DNA of 64,000 nt, taken from NCBI GenBank assembly GCA_022563535.1, contig JADFNE010000023.1, forward strand, positions 1 through 64,000. Reading direction: 5' to 3'. Made by a program: the position numbers and the translations under genes. Under the pieces are notes generated by a model. It made no database searches, was not told where the DNA came from, and saw only the letters and a program-made list of their open reading frames with translations. Positions 1-9,828 of this stretch are shown piece by piece (the stretch's first letter is position 1; each line of letters opens with the position of its first letter). The stretch comes from Myxococcales bacterium (GTDB lineage: Bacteria; Myxococcota_A; UBA9160; UBA4427).

Positions 1-3000
1 CCGAGGGGCTGCTTGCGCGCGAGATCCCATAACGTTCCTCGCACATCGACGGGCAGCCGCAACTCCACCACCCGATGTTCCGCCTTCCCAGTCGACTTGC
101 TTGTCGCCCCACCGGTGTAGTCGCTCAGCAGCAGATGATGCGGGCCGTTTGACAACCCCGTTGCGCTGACACGCGAGCCCTTCGCTTCGATCGAGGCCAT
201 CGGCTGGCTTCCCACGATCACATCTTCGACGGGAATCACCGCCTCCATCGCGCGAGCAACATGGTAAAAATCTGCTCCCTCGAAGTTCATATATGAAAAC
301 CATGCGATCCCGAGCGATCCCGAGCCGAATACTTCGATCACTTTGTCGTAGACCCAAATGCTCGGGAACTCCGCGGCGGTACCCGGATCCACCCAGGGAA
401 TGATGTCGCCGCGCGCCATCAGGGCGCGAATGTTTCGCAGACGCTCCCCTACCAGCTTTGGCAGGTTTCTGTAGACGACAGGCTGCGCGTAGTCGACCAC
501 TTCGTCGTAGAGCTTGTTGAAGTCAAATATCCCCGTGTAGATCTGGTTGGGTTCGCTGTTGTACGCACCCATGCGCGGAGCCACGCCCCCCGGCAATACC
601 TCTTGCAGCTTGTCCCGGATGTTGAATAGCAACTCGACGCCAAGGTCCGTTACCGCGTCGGTGGGATCGCTCGCATGGTCCTGCGTGATGGCGGCAAGAT
701 AGTCGCTGCACTCCGGCGCGTTGCCAATCAAGCACGCATTGGCGCCGCCACCAAAGCACTCTATGTCCATCATGTACCACTCAGGCTTGACTTCGCGGTT
801 GCGCGTGGCGATGCGCTCGAGTTCCTCCCAATAGTAAGTGCCTCGATAAGACGGGTCGATGAACGACTTGCGCACGCCATCCGAGTCCACAATCCGGGTT
901 TCGGCAAAGATTGCCATCCGGTGATAAGGAGAGTCGACGACCAACAGGTCAAAGCCCTTGCGACGCGCAGCTCCGAGGAACTTGCTTCGCGTCTTCTTGT
1001 CGATGGGTGTGTCGAAAGAAACGAGGACCGGAACCGTGTTGAACCCCAGGCCTCCGTAATTCTCCAAGAAGTTGGGCCAGCTCATACTGTTGTGTAGTCC
1101 CATCCAAGCCAGACTGTGATGGAGCTTGGTTGCAGTCGGCAGCACGGGGAACGCCTTTGCGAGCAGGGCGACAGAATCGGGTTCTTCGAGCCCTACACGC
1201 TCGGCTTCCTGGAAGTACATGCGCGGGAGCGCGGTGCCGGGCGTTTCGGTGGGTTTCCCGTTGGCCCGAATGAACAGCGGGCCAAATCCTGACTCTCCAC
1301 CCACGACCCAGCGATAGCCCAGCTCGACTCGGTAGCGGCGGATCTTCAAGCCGTCACGCATCCCCTTGCCAATTTTCTTGACCGTGTTTTCGACAACCTT
1401 TCCGTTTTTGACCTGACTCGCTCCGCTGGCCACCAACTCGAAATCGGTGGGAACCTCGACGATGTACTCGAAGCGAGCACCGGCACTGAGTCGCCGCGTG
1501 CAGGTCGCGCCAAGCCAGTTGGGCACCAACAGGTTGCTGCCCACGATCATGGTTTCGCGCAAGGGCTTCGCGCGGCAAGGGGTATCTGTCTTGGCCGACC
1601 CGAACAGTTTTATCTCACCCTCGGTCTCCGAAATGCTCTCACTTCGCATCAGGAGTTCAACGTTGCGGATGCTTCCCTTCACACCCTTGCTCGGCGGATA
1701 GTAGTAGGCACCAATGAGCAGCTGTTTCCTCGCCTCGGCGAGTTCGAACTCCGGAAAATCAAAGCTACCGATCACTACGCCCGATACCGCGACTTCGAGT
1801 TGATCGTGAACAAATCGAAGCAAGATCGGAGTCCACTCGTGCGCCGGAATGTCGAAGGGCAACGCGACTTGGACTTCGACCTGGCGCTCGCCATCCGCAA
1901 GTTTCACCTCGAGTTCACGTTTGTCGCCCCGGTAAAAAATATTGAAGCCGCCCAGCACCCCCGAGGATGTCTTGCTCGACATGAGCGCGCTCCAGGCGTT
2001 CCGCGGCTCGTCGAACATGACCTCGAGCCGAATTTCGAAATCGTTGCCGTAGAGTGGACCCGCGTCCCGGACCAGAACGCCTCCCGAGTCGGAAGTGCCA
2101 CCAAAGTGCAACCGATCGCCGTGCCACTGGGCGGCGGCGCGCTTGGGAGAGCTTTCGATCACGCCGTGGTGCTTTGAAGCGCGATCGTGAATCACGATCC
2201 CAGCGCCTTCATTCAACGACCAACTTCCCCGGCTCACGAACCCCAAGGGTATGGCGCGCATGCGTTTCGCTGCAGACGCAGTGTCGCGCATGGTGACGTT
2301 GCGAATCTTGCCGCGAAATCCCGCCTCACTCTTCTCTACCCCAGCGCCGATGACGAGCGGATAGGGGCTCTTGGTCAAGCGCAGTCGAGGGACGTCAAAT
2401 CGCTTGATCCGGCGATCGTCGACGTAGACTTCCAGTGCTCCGGCGTGACCGCGAACCCGGATGGAAGTGAAGCGCTGGGGTTCGAGAGGGGCCGTCATGA
2501 TGCTCGCGTACTCGCGCCGAATCGTGCCGTTCGACATTTCGAAGCTCAACACTTGAGTGGCCTGCGACACGCAGAGGCGAAAGCCCCCGAGACTGCTGCC
2601 CTCGGGCTGGCTCGCGAGCAGGCAGCCTTGGACGAAATCGCTGGCGGGCGAAACCTCGAGAGAGAGTTCGAAGGTCTCGCCAGCGATGGGCTGCCCGGAG
2701 TCGACCCGCACTCGCGAGCCCGGCTCGCCGCTCAGAAACAGTGCGCCCCCTCGCCACTCCGCCGTCTGGCCCGAGCCGAAGGACTCGATCACGCCATTGC
2801 GACCGGCCACATAGTCGTGGATCAATGCTCCCTGGCCCTCGTCGAGCATCCACTTCCCGGCCGTGGCGAGGCGCTTCCCGTCGGTCGCGGCCGCGCGGAG
2901 TGACGCCGTGTCCGGGCACGGGTCGAGGTTCTCATAGTCACGAAAGTACGCGCACAGCGGCGGCGCCATCCCGGTGGCGAGCGAGGCCGGCTCTGAAAGC

Positions 3001-3644
3001 CCGACAACCCGAAGATCATTGAGCATCACTCCGGGGCGCGCTCCGCGCAGAGACACGAACTCGACCTCGAGCTCCCAACTGTGGTCTTTCGTTGAGCTGC
3101 AGGGGTCGCGAACGGGGATGCTTACGATCGTGCGCAGCGTCTGCCAATCGTCGGCGCCTTCGTACTCGGCAAACATCGAGAGGGGTTTGCGCGCACACTG
3201 AGGACCCTTCCAGTCTGGATCGTGAAGAATGATCCGCACGTGTTGACGCTTGGAAGCGTGAACTTTGACTTCGACTGCATAACGTCTTCCCGGAGCAAGT
3301 CCGCGGATCCGCTGTTTGACGATCGTCTGATCGCCCGGTTGCACATTCAACTGCAGGCACTGGCTGTCGGGACAACCCCCGGCGCCTATATGTCCCGTGC
3401 TGTCCTGGGCATCTCGTTCAGTGGTGTCGACGATCCAGTGCTCGAGCCCGGCGGCAAAGCTTCCATTGCGGACAACGTTTGCACCGAAATTTTCGATCTC
3501 TGCTGTCTCGACGATCTCTGCTGTCTCTCTCGACGCATCCTCGGCAATTGCGGGAAACCCACACCCGAGTGCAAGCGCCACTGCGATCGCGCTTGCGACT
3601 GGCCCTCGTCGGCCGCTGCAACTAAGAGTCTGCGAGTTTTGCAA
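1..3644 (-). CDS. Large secreted LamG-domain protein with C-terminal glycosidase-like region (partial)
   Basis: An open frame runs without a stop from about 3644 to the left edge, so the C-terminus is missing (at least 1,214 codons). The likely start is the TTG at 3644, inside the end of the upstream gene; it gives a signal peptide with a hydrophobic stretch ending in AIA-ED, a good signal peptidase I site. Around residue 50 the pattern NGSF...W resembles carbohydrate-binding modules. Two LamG/concanavalin-like repeats begin near residues 275 and 485; both carry the signature HD..(9-10)..GVIES, so they are an internal duplication. From about residue 700 the protein is unlike LamG; motifs such as WYMMDIECFGGG (near 958) suggest a TIM-barrel glycoside hydrolase-like domain. 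The exact family is not recognised. A role in cell-surface or extracellular polysaccharide binding or cleavage is inference. Confidence 0.7.
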   Translation of the reverse strand, partial: MQNSQTLSCSGRRGPVASAIAVALALGCGFPAIAEDASRETAEIVETAEIENFGANVVRNGSFAAGLEHWIVDTTERDAQDSTGHIGAGGCPDSQCLQLNVQPGDQTIVKQRIRGLAPGRRYAVEVKVHASKRQHVRIILHDPDWKGPQCARKPLSMFAEYEGADDWQTLRTIVSIPVRDPCSSTKDHSWELEVEFVSLRGARPGVMLNDLRVVGLSEPASLATGMAPPLCAYFRDYENLDPCPDTASLRAAATDGKRLATAGKWMLDEGQGALIHDYVAGRNGVIESFGSGQTAEWRGGALFLSGEPGSRVRVDSGQPIAGETFELSLEVSPASDFVQGCLLASQPEGSSLGGFRLCVSQATQVLSFEMSNGTIRREYASIMTAPLEPQRFTSIRVRGHAGALEVYVDDRRIKRFDVPRLRLTKSPYPLVIGAGVEKSEAGFRGKIRNVTMRDTASAAKRMRAIPLGFVSRGSWSLNEGAGIVIHDRASKHHGVIESSPKRAAAQWHGDRLHFGGTSDSGGVLVRDAGPLYGNDFEIRLEVMFDEPRNAWSALMSSKTSSGVLGGFNIFYRGDKRELEVKLADGERQVEVQVALPFDIPAHEWTPILLRFVHDQLEVAVSGVVIGSFDFPEFELAEARKQLLIGAYYYPPSKGVKGSIRNVELLMRSESISETEGEIKLFGSAKTDTPCRAKPLRETMIVGSNLLVPNWLGATCTRRLSAGARFEYIVEVPTDFELVASGASQVKNGKVVENTVKKIGKGMRDGLKIRRYRVELGYRWVVGGESGFGPLFIRANGKPTETPGTALPRMYFQEAERVGLEEPDSVALLAKAFPVLPTATKLHHSLAWMGLHNSMSWPNFLENYGGLGFNTVPVLVSFDTPIDKKTRSKFLGAARRKGFDLLVVDSPYHRMAIFAETRIVDSDGVRKSFIDPSYRGTYYWEELERIATRNREVKPEWYMMDIECFGGGANACLIGNAPECSDYLAAITQDHASDPTDAVTDLGVELLFNIRDKLQEVLPGGVAPRMGAYNSEPNQIYTGIFDFNKLYDEVVDYAQPVVYRNLPKLVGERLRNIRALMARGDIIPWVDPGTAAEFPSIWVYDKVIEVFGSGSLGIAWFSYMNFEGADFYHVARAMEAVIPVEDVIVGSQPMASIEAKGSRVSATGLSNGPHHLLLSDYTGGATSKSTGKAEHRVVELRLPVDVRGTLWDLARKQPL

Positions 3645-5031
3645 TGGTGGACTTGACCGCGCGGAACTTGCCGTTTGGCTCTCGGTCAATTTCCGTCACG
3701 CTGTGAAGGTGCACTGTTACATCGCCGCCAACGCGAGAGCGAAATTCACGCCGTAGCTTCGCTTCGGTTGCGGCGTTGAATCCCCGTCCCGGCACAAAGA
3801 CGACGTCGATTGCATCGGGCGAGCTCTGCAGGATCTGCGCCTCTTCAACCTCGCTCATCGACTTGAAGATGTGATCCATGCGCCCGATTCGGCGACCGGA
3901 GGGCGTCACGATGAAATCTTCGATGCGACCGTCAACATCGAGAAAGACGTCCCCCGGTCTACCGCAGGGACAGGGGGCCTTGAGGCGCGTGCCCACGTCT
4001 CCAATGCGGTAACGAAGAAACGGGGTCGCGTTGTTCGAGAGCCCCGTTACGAGCAACGGGCCGCGAACATATTCGTCGGTCTCTTCCATCACCTCGACCT
4101 CGACGATGCAGAACTCCATGTCGACGTGGAGATTCTCCTCGCTGCACCCCGTCATCGAAACCGCAAACTCCGCACTCCCGTAGCGGTCCCACACCTTGGC
4201 GCCAAAGGCTTCCTCGATGTCCCGACGCTGGAACGCCAGCAGCGATTCCGAGGAAGTGAACACCGCCTTGAGCTGCCCGCGCGGAAGTGTGGTCCCCGCG
4301 GCGAGCATGTTGCGGGCAACCAGGTGCAGACCCGAGGGATAACCATTGGCGTAACGGGCATCCGTTTCGTGGAGTTGATCGACGTAGAGTTCGAGGTTGT
4401 CCGGCGACATGTGGTAAAGCGAAAAGAGCAACTGGTTGTTGTAACTGTTGTTGCGCCAAAAAGGGGCCTTGGTCTGGGTCACGGGCACCACGACTTTGCC
4501 CGTAAAGGTGAAGTGAAGGTCGTAGAGCCCGACGCCCAGCTGTTCGCGCAAGCGCCACACCGTGGCATACTCTTCCGCTTCCGTTTCCCGGGTATAGTAA
4601 AGACGCAGGGCCGTACCCGTAGTGCCGCTCGTCATACCGCGCCGGAGCGTGCGCTGGGGAATGTCTCGAGTCACGATCGCGTCAGTGTTCTCGCGGTAGA
4701 CGCTTTTCGAAAGAATGGGGATCCGCGAAAGGGTCTCTTCAATCGCCTCCTCGGCATCCGCTGCGTACGACGGCGCGGGAAGATTCTGATAGAAGGGAGA
4801 GTGCTCGCGCGCGCGCTCCACCAGACGCACCAAACGTTCGCGCTGAATTTCCTTCAACACGGCTACCGGGCCGTGGATCGTTTCTTGCCACTTCCCGAGC
4901 GTGTTGTGAAAGTGATCCGAGAACCGGTTTAGAAAGCGCCGCTGGCCCGCCGCACTGATGGCCAGGTTCTGGGTAAAGACGGGCAAGTAGTCAAAGATAT
5001 ACCGTTCCGCGAGATCTGATATCGAACGCAT
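3622..5031 (-). CDS. CapK/PaaK-type adenylate-forming enzyme (phenylacetate-CoA ligase family)
   Basis: Member of the phenylacetate-CoA ligase-like branch of adenylate-forming enzymes, which activate carboxylates with ATP. The phosphate-binding motif TSGTTG lies near residue 135 and the YGSAEF motif near residue 289, followed by a C-terminal region with the RYRIGD element typical of this family. The length of 469 residues fits. CapK homologues of this type are usually found in capsule or exopolysaccharide loci and their substrates are mostly unknown, so a role in surface polysaccharide modification is inference supported only by the adjacent secreted LamG protein. The ATG at 5031 is preferred because a GGGAG sequence sits about 14 bases upstream; a TTG at 5058 is the alternative. 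Its last codons overlap the start of the next gene, suggesting translational coupling. Confidence 0.85.
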   Translation of the reverse strand: MRSISDLAERYIFDYLPVFTQNLAISAAGQRRFLNRFSDHFHNTLGKWQETIHGPVAVLKEIQRERLVRLVERAREHSPFYQNLPAPSYAADAEEAIEETLSRIPILSKSVYRENTDAIVTRDIPQRTLRRGMTSGTTGTALRLYYTRETEAEEYATVWRLREQLGVGLYDLHFTFTGKVVVPVTQTKAPFWRNNSYNNQLLFSLYHMSPDNLELYVDQLHETDARYANGYPSGLHLVARNMLAAGTTLPRGQLKAVFTSSESLLAFQRRDIEEAFGAKVWDRYGSAEFAVSMTGCSEENLHVDMEFCIVEVEVMEETDEYVRGPLLVTGLSNNATPFLRYRIGDVGTRLKAPCPCGRPGDVFLDVDGRIEDFIVTPSGRRIGRMDHIFKSMSEVEEAQILQSSPDAIDVVFVPGRGFNAATEAKLRREFRSRVGGDVTVHLHSVTEIDREPNGKFRAVKSTIAKLADS

Positions 5032-5219
5032 TACGATCCAGCTCCCGCTCGAGACCAACCTCTCGGCCTTCGGGACACGCCTCGAATCACTGCTCGGTTC
5101 ACTCCCATCATGCTTCGAAAGCCTATCTCAGTTTCGGCGCCGGATTTCGCGCTGCGCTCGTCCGTCGCGGTTGCATCATCGCAAAAATCCGCTCCGGCGG
5201 GTAGCGACGCTTCCGCGCG

Positions 5220-6053
5220 TCACTTCTGGCTCGCGTGCTCGGCACTGGGGTCCACTTCCAGGTATTGGCTCAAATAGTGGACGCCCACGTAGAAGGGAAG
5301 TGTATCGACCAGGGCGATGATCAGCTTGAATACATAGCCCGATGCAATAAAAACCCACAATTGTGGCCAAATCGGGCTGGCGGCATCGACCGGCAATCCG
5401 TTCGCATAAAAGTGTGTGATTGTGATCACCGCAAACGTGTCGATGAACTGGCTCACCAGGGTCGAGCCGTTGTTTCGCAGCCAGAGATGCTTGCCCCGGG
5501 TGAGGTTCTTCCAGAAGTGAAACAAATAGACGTCGCAAAATTGCGCCGCCAGGTAGGCGACCATCGATGCCGTTACCGCACCCATGGTGAGTTGACGGAT
5601 ACGAAAAAATGCAAAGTCGTAGGCATCGGTCGGCGGGAGTCCGGTGGCCACATCGAGGTCGGGAAACGGAGGTAGCGCGCCGCCGAGCCATAAGAAGCCC
5701 ACCACCATGCCGTTCAACAACACCCCCACCCAGACCACGAAGTTGGCGCGCTTCCGACCGTAGAGTTCGCTGATGAAGTCCGTGCAGAGAAACGTGATCG
5801 GATAGGGAAGCACGCCGACCGCCAACGCCATGGGGATCTGAAGGCCGAACACGTTGAACGAAAGATCGATAAAGCGCGAGATGCCCAAAATGTTGAGCAT
5901 CGTCATCGAGCCCAGGAAAACTCCAGCGAGTACGAGAAAGACGCGTTCGCGCCGCGCCTGGAGTTTCGACGCTTCGATGGGGTGTAGTTGGTGTCCTTGG
6001 TGTCGTTGGTGTCCTTGGTGGTTTTCTTGATTTGAATGCTGTTCCTCGGCCAT
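5220..6053 (-). CDS. yhhQ: YhhQ/VUT-family queuosine precursor transporter
   Basis: Integral membrane protein of the VUT (DUF165) family; E. coli YhhQ imports queuosine precursors such as preQ0 and preQ1 for tRNA modification. After a hydrophilic N-terminus of about 40 residues there are around six hydrophobic segments, with the family hallmarks CTDFISELYGRKRA in the middle and VSQFIDTF further on. The ATG at 6053 is chosen; the frame continues upstream but that stretch does not look coding. The N-terminus is rich in His, Gln and Gly because it is encoded by a 9-bp tandem repeat (5981-6016). It lies alone between the CapK gene and divergent mfd. No preQ1 riboswitch was recognised upstream. 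Confidence 0.88.
   Translation of the reverse strand: MAEEQHSNQENHQGHQRHQGHQLHPIEASKLQARRERVFLVLAGVFLGSMTMLNILGISRFIDLSFNVFGLQIPMALAVGVLPYPITFLCTDFISELYGRKRANFVVWVGVLLNGMVVGFLWLGGALPPFPDLDVATGLPPTDAYDFAFFRIRQLTMGAVTASMVAYLAAQFCDVYLFHFWKNLTRGKHLWLRNNGSTLVSQFIDTFAVITITHFYANGLPVDAASPIWPQLWVFIASGYVFKLIIALVDTLPFYVGVHYLSQYLEVDPSAEHASQK
5981..6016. repeat. 9-bp tandem repeat in the 5' end of yhhQ
   Basis: Four consecutive 9-bp units on the + strand, GGTGTAGTT, GGTGTCCTT, GGTGTCGTT and GGTGTCCTT, followed by a decayed fifth (GGTGGTTTT). It encodes the His/Gln/Gly-rich N-terminus of the transporter. In another minus-strand frame it reads as repeated K-D-T, a short repeat type I recall from many environmental genomes. 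Confidence 0.75.
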
Positions 6054-6194
6054 GACGGGACCATCATACGCCGCCGCCCTGGGGAATCGCCACACACGCC
6101 TACGCCTGGGCCGATCGGGGTTCTTCAACAGGTTTCAAGGGCTGCGAAGTGCTGGCCGGGATGGTAAACCCCTGCAGACCGAAGCTCTGCCCGG

Positions 6195-6217
6195 GTACCC
6201 CGCCGTCGCGGTGGTAC
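6195..6217. other. Inverted repeat between yhhQ and mfd
   Basis: GTACCCCGC (6195-6203) and GCGGTGGTAC (6208-6217) can pair around a 4-base loop with one bulged base. It lies between two divergent genes; it could be an operator or a leader hairpin. Function unknown. Confidence 0.35.
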
Positions 6218-6299
6218 GCGGGCCTTCTTGCGTTCAGCGGCCGACGTTTTCGGGCGATTTGGTTTGACGTACAGCTGAGCGCACGCACGGGAAATACTG

Positions 6300-9200
6300 T
6301 TGAGTCGAACGAAGAGCAAAACGATCAAGCAGGTCGTGGGCCAGGTGCGAAAGCGCACTACGCCCGTGCGGATCACCGGATTGCGGGGCGCTGCGCGTTC
6401 GCTCGTCGCCGCCGAACTCATTCGCACCCAGGGGACCCGACCGATTCTGCTGCTGACCGCGCATTCCCGCGCCGCGGACGCACTCGCGGAAGATCTGCGT
6501 TTGGCCCTGGGAGAGCAAGAAGACGAAACTCGCGTCTTTTTGTTTCCCCGCCACGACACCCTTCCCTATGAGCGCTTCTCGCCCCAGTCGTTTGTCACGA
6601 CCCAGCGTATGGCGATCCTCTACAGGCTGCTTCGATCGTTCGATATCGCAGACGTTGCGCCGATCGTCATCGCTCCCTGGAGCGCCCTGTTGTCCCGGGT
6701 GCCCGCACGCGAGCGGGTTCGCGCGCACACCACCCAACTCGAGGTGGGGCAGTCGATCGACCGCGATGTCCTGATAGAAACCCTCACCTGTGCGGGCTAT
6801 TCGCGGGTCGCGATCGTCGAAGATCCCGGTGAGTTCGCCGTGCGGGGTGGCATCGTCGATCTCTTCTCGCCTCACTGCGGTCTTCCCTGTCGCGTAGAGT
6901 TCTTCGACGACGAGATCGAATCGATTCGCGACTTCGACCCCGCGAGCCAGCGCTCCCAAGGCAAGTGCGAGCACGTCACCGCATCACCCGCCCAGGAGCT
7001 GCTGATCGATCGCGAACAGGTGCTCGAGCGCGCAGACAGCTTGAGAGAACTCGCACTCGAACAGGGAAACGACGATCACGAGATCGAAGAAATCATCGAC
7101 GCCTTGTTGCGCGGCAGCCTGCCGCCGGGCATCGAATCCCTGGGCCCCCTGATCCAACCCGATCAAGAGAGCGTGATCGACTACCTGCCCGACGACACCC
7201 TGGTGCTGATCGACGATCCCGCGGCCGGGCAGAAACGACTCGCCCAGTACTGTGAAGAAGCGCTGCGAAATCACGCGGCGGCCCGGGACTCGGGGCGCAC
7301 GGTGATCGACCCCTGCGTGCTGCTGCTCGAACAGGAAGAACTCGAGAACGCGATTCGCGAGCGCAATCCCGTTTCCCTCGAGCGTCTTTCCATTCACGAT
7401 CGCAAGAGTGGCGCGATCGAGATCGACATCGGTTCGACCGGGCACGATGAGCTGCGCCGAGATCTCGCCCGGGCCCGAACTCACGAACGAGCGCTCTCGC
7501 CCCTGATCGACAAGCTGGCACTTTGGATCTCGTCTCGGTACCGCATTGTGCTCACTTGTTCGGCGCTCTCGAGCGCCGAACGCTTGCGCGCGTTGCTGAG
7601 GGAGTACGGGCTCGAACCGCGGCTCGCGAACAATCGACGGCCGGTTTGGCGCTGGTCGGCACCCGGACGCATCGAGGTCCGGGTAGCGGACCTGTCCGAA
7701 GGCTTCGAACTCCCCGGCGAAGGCCTGGTGGTCGTCGGCGAAGAAGAAATATTTGGCAAGCGCGAGAAGCGACACACCCGCAAAACCTGGCAGGAGGGGG
7801 CGGCGATCGACGGTCTCTCTCAGCTTTCGCCCGGGGATTATCTGGTGCACAGCGATCACGGCATCGGGACGTATCGCGGGCTCGTGGAACTCGTGGCGGG
7901 TCGCGTCACATCCGAGCTGCTGTGCATCGAGTATCTGGCCGAAGACAAGTTCTTTCTGCCCGTTCACCGGCTCAACCTGGTTCAGCGCTATGGCGGTGCC
8001 GATGGCACCAAGCCCCGCATCGATCGCCTCGGCGGTGCAACCTGGGAAAAGGCCAAGCGACGCGTCAAGAAATCCCTCCGCAACATGGCCGCTGAACTCC
8101 TCAGTCTGCACGCGGCTCGAGAGTTGGCCCCGGGTTTCGCCTTCAGTCCCAGGGATACCTATTTTGAAGAGTTCGAGGCCTCTTTCGCCTTTGTCGAGAC
8201 CCCGGATCAAATGAGCGCCATCGAAGACACGCTGTCGGACATGCAGCGCAACAAGCCGATGGATCGCCTGGTGTGCGGCGACGTCGGCTACGGAAAGACC
8301 GAAATTGCCCTGCGCGCGGCTTTCCGCGCCGCACTGGACGGCAAGCAGGTCGCCGTGCTGGTGCCTACCACAATTTTGTGTCAGCAGCACTACGAAAATT
8401 TTGTCGAACGCTTTGAGGGTTATCCGATTCGCGTCGATTTCCTCTCTCGTTTCCAGGGGACCAAAAAGTCGCGCGCTGTGATCGAAGGCTGTGCAACGGG
8501 TGAAATCGACATCGTGATCGGAACGCATCGCTTGCTGCAAAAGAAGATGAAGTTTCGCGACCTCGGCCTGCTCGTGATCGACGAAGAGCACCGCTTCGGG
8601 GTTACCCACAAGGAGCGCATCAAGCAATTGAAGAAAACCGTCGACGTCGTCACCCTGACCGCGACGCCGATCCCCCGCACGCTCCAAATGGCATTCACCG
8701 GGGTGCGGGACCTATCGGTGATCAACACGCCTCCTGTTGACCGCTTCGCAATCCGGACCCAGGTGAGTCGCTTCGACGAGTTGCTGATCCGCGAGGTGAT
8801 TCTGCGCGAAACTCGGCGCGGGGGTCAGGTGTTCTTCGTCCACAATCGAGTGCAGAGCATCGATGCGATTGGCGAGATGCTCGGGCGTATCGTGCCGGAA
8901 GTGTCGGTCTTGATCGGGCATGGCCAAATGAAGGAGCGGGATCTCGAAGATGTCATGCGAGCGTTCATACACGGCGAGGCGGATGTCCTGCTCTGCACCA
9001 CGATCATCGAGAGTGGAATCGATATCCCGCGCGCGAACACCATTGTGATCAACCGCGCCCACACCCTGGGGCTCGCGCAGCTCTACCAGTTGCGGGGGCG
9101 CGTGGGGCGCTCGACCCATCGCGCCTACGCGTACTTGTTGGTGCCGAGCCTCAATCATTTGACCCCTGATGCGGAACGACGCCTGGAGGCGATTCAGGAC

Positions 9201-9821
9201 CTCTCCGCGCTGGGGAGCGGTTTTCGGCTCGCAAACATGGATCTCGAGATCCGAGGTGCGGGCAACATGTTGGGTCTCGAACAGTCGGGCAACTTGATGA
9301 GCGTCGGGTACGAAACCTATATGTCGATGCTGCAAGAAACCATGGAAGAGCTGCGAGGCGAGTTTCATCGGGCAGAGATTGACCCGGAGATTCGGTTACC
9401 CGTCGAGGCTCGGCTGCCCGAATCGTATGTTGCCGACGTCAGTCAGCGGCTGGTTCTGTACAAGCGCGCAGCGAGTGCGCGGGACGAAGAAGAGATCGCG
9501 CGGGTGCGCGACGAAACACTCGACCGCTACGGCCCCCTCCCCATCCAGGCCGAGAATCTCTTTGATGTGATTCGCCTCAAGGCCATGGCGCGCAGGATCG
9601 GAATTGCCGCAATGGATGTCGTGCGCGGAGAGATCGTGCTCCAGGTTGCGGAGAAGTCCAAGATCGAACCCGAACGACTCGTACACCTGTTGAGTCAGCC
9701 CGCCCTCGGATTGCGCGTAGCACCCGACCACAAAATCTACGCCCCTGCCCCGTCACTATCCCACGGCGCAGCGCCACTGTTCGAGGCCGCAACCGAACTC
9801 CTCACTAGACTCGGGGCCTGA
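6300..9821 (+). CDS. mfd: Transcription-repair coupling factor Mfd
   Basis: Mfd removes RNA polymerase stalled at DNA damage and recruits UvrA. At 1,173 residues it has the full-length architecture: an N-terminal UvrB-like module, a CarD-like RNA-polymerase interaction domain near residue 510 (YLVHSDHGIGTYRG), RecG-like helicase motifs with Walker A GDVGYGKTE near 660, the DEEH box near 761, TATPIPRTL, and RGRVGRS near 932, and the C-terminal TRCF domain. The start is a TTG at 6300; no better start was seen nearby and family alignment agrees with a start here. The gene faces the TetR gene tail to tail with 7 bases between stops. uvrA lies 5 kb downstream on the same strand. Confidence 0.97.
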   Translation: MSRTKSKTIKQVVGQVRKRTTPVRITGLRGAARSLVAAELIRTQGTRPILLLTAHSRAADALAEDLRLALGEQEDETRVFLFPRHDTLPYERFSPQSFVTTQRMAILYRLLRSFDIADVAPIVIAPWSALLSRVPARERVRAHTTQLEVGQSIDRDVLIETLTCAGYSRVAIVEDPGEFAVRGGIVDLFSPHCGLPCRVEFFDDEIESIRDFDPASQRSQGKCEHVTASPAQELLIDREQVLERADSLRELALEQGNDDHEIEEIIDALLRGSLPPGIESLGPLIQPDQESVIDYLPDDTLVLIDDPAAGQKRLAQYCEEALRNHAAARDSGRTVIDPCVLLLEQEELENAIRERNPVSLERLSIHDRKSGAIEIDIGSTGHDELRRDLARARTHERALSPLIDKLALWISSRYRIVLTCSALSSAERLRALLREYGLEPRLANNRRPVWRWSAPGRIEVRVADLSEGFELPGEGLVVVGEEEIFGKREKRHTRKTWQEGAAIDGLSQLSPGDYLVHSDHGIGTYRGLVELVAGRVTSELLCIEYLAEDKFFLPVHRLNLVQRYGGADGTKPRIDRLGGATWEKAKRRVKKSLRNMAAELLSLHAARELAPGFAFSPRDTYFEEFEASFAFVETPDQMSAIEDTLSDMQRNKPMDRLVCGDVGYGKTEIALRAAFRAALDGKQVAVLVPTTILCQQHYENFVERFEGYPIRVDFLSRFQGTKKSRAVIEGCATGEIDIVIGTHRLLQKKMKFRDLGLLVIDEEHRFGVTHKERIKQLKKTVDVVTLTATPIPRTLQMAFTGVRDLSVINTPPVDRFAIRTQVSRFDELLIREVILRETRRGGQVFFVHNRVQSIDAIGEMLGRIVPEVSVLIGHGQMKERDLEDVMRAFIHGEADVLLCTTIIESGIDIPRANTIVINRAHTLGLAQLYQLRGRVGRSTHRAYAYLLVPSLNHLTPDAERRLEAIQDLSALGSGFRLANMDLEIRGAGNMLGLEQSGNLMSVGYETYMSMLQETMEELRGEFHRAEIDPEIRLPVEARLPESYVADVSQRLVLYKRAASARDEEEIARVRDETLDRYGPLPIQAENLFDVIRLKAMARRIGIAAMDVVRGEIVLQVAEKSKIEPERLVHLLSQPALGLRVAPDHKIYAPAPSLSHGAAPLFEAATELLTRLGA

Positions 9822-9828
9822 CTGCACC

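Noticed and set aside
3871-4932. Long plus-strand open frame (353 codons) over the CapK-type gene
   Set aside because: It is the antisense shadow of a gene with clear PaaK/CapK motifs.
6054-6299. preQ1 riboswitch upstream of yhhQ
   Set aside because: No compact H-type pseudoknot pattern with an A-rich tail was seen on the minus strand.
6984-8687. Long minus-strand open frame (567 codons) over mfd
   Set aside because: Antisense shadow of mfd, whose helicase and CarD-like motifs are unmistakable.
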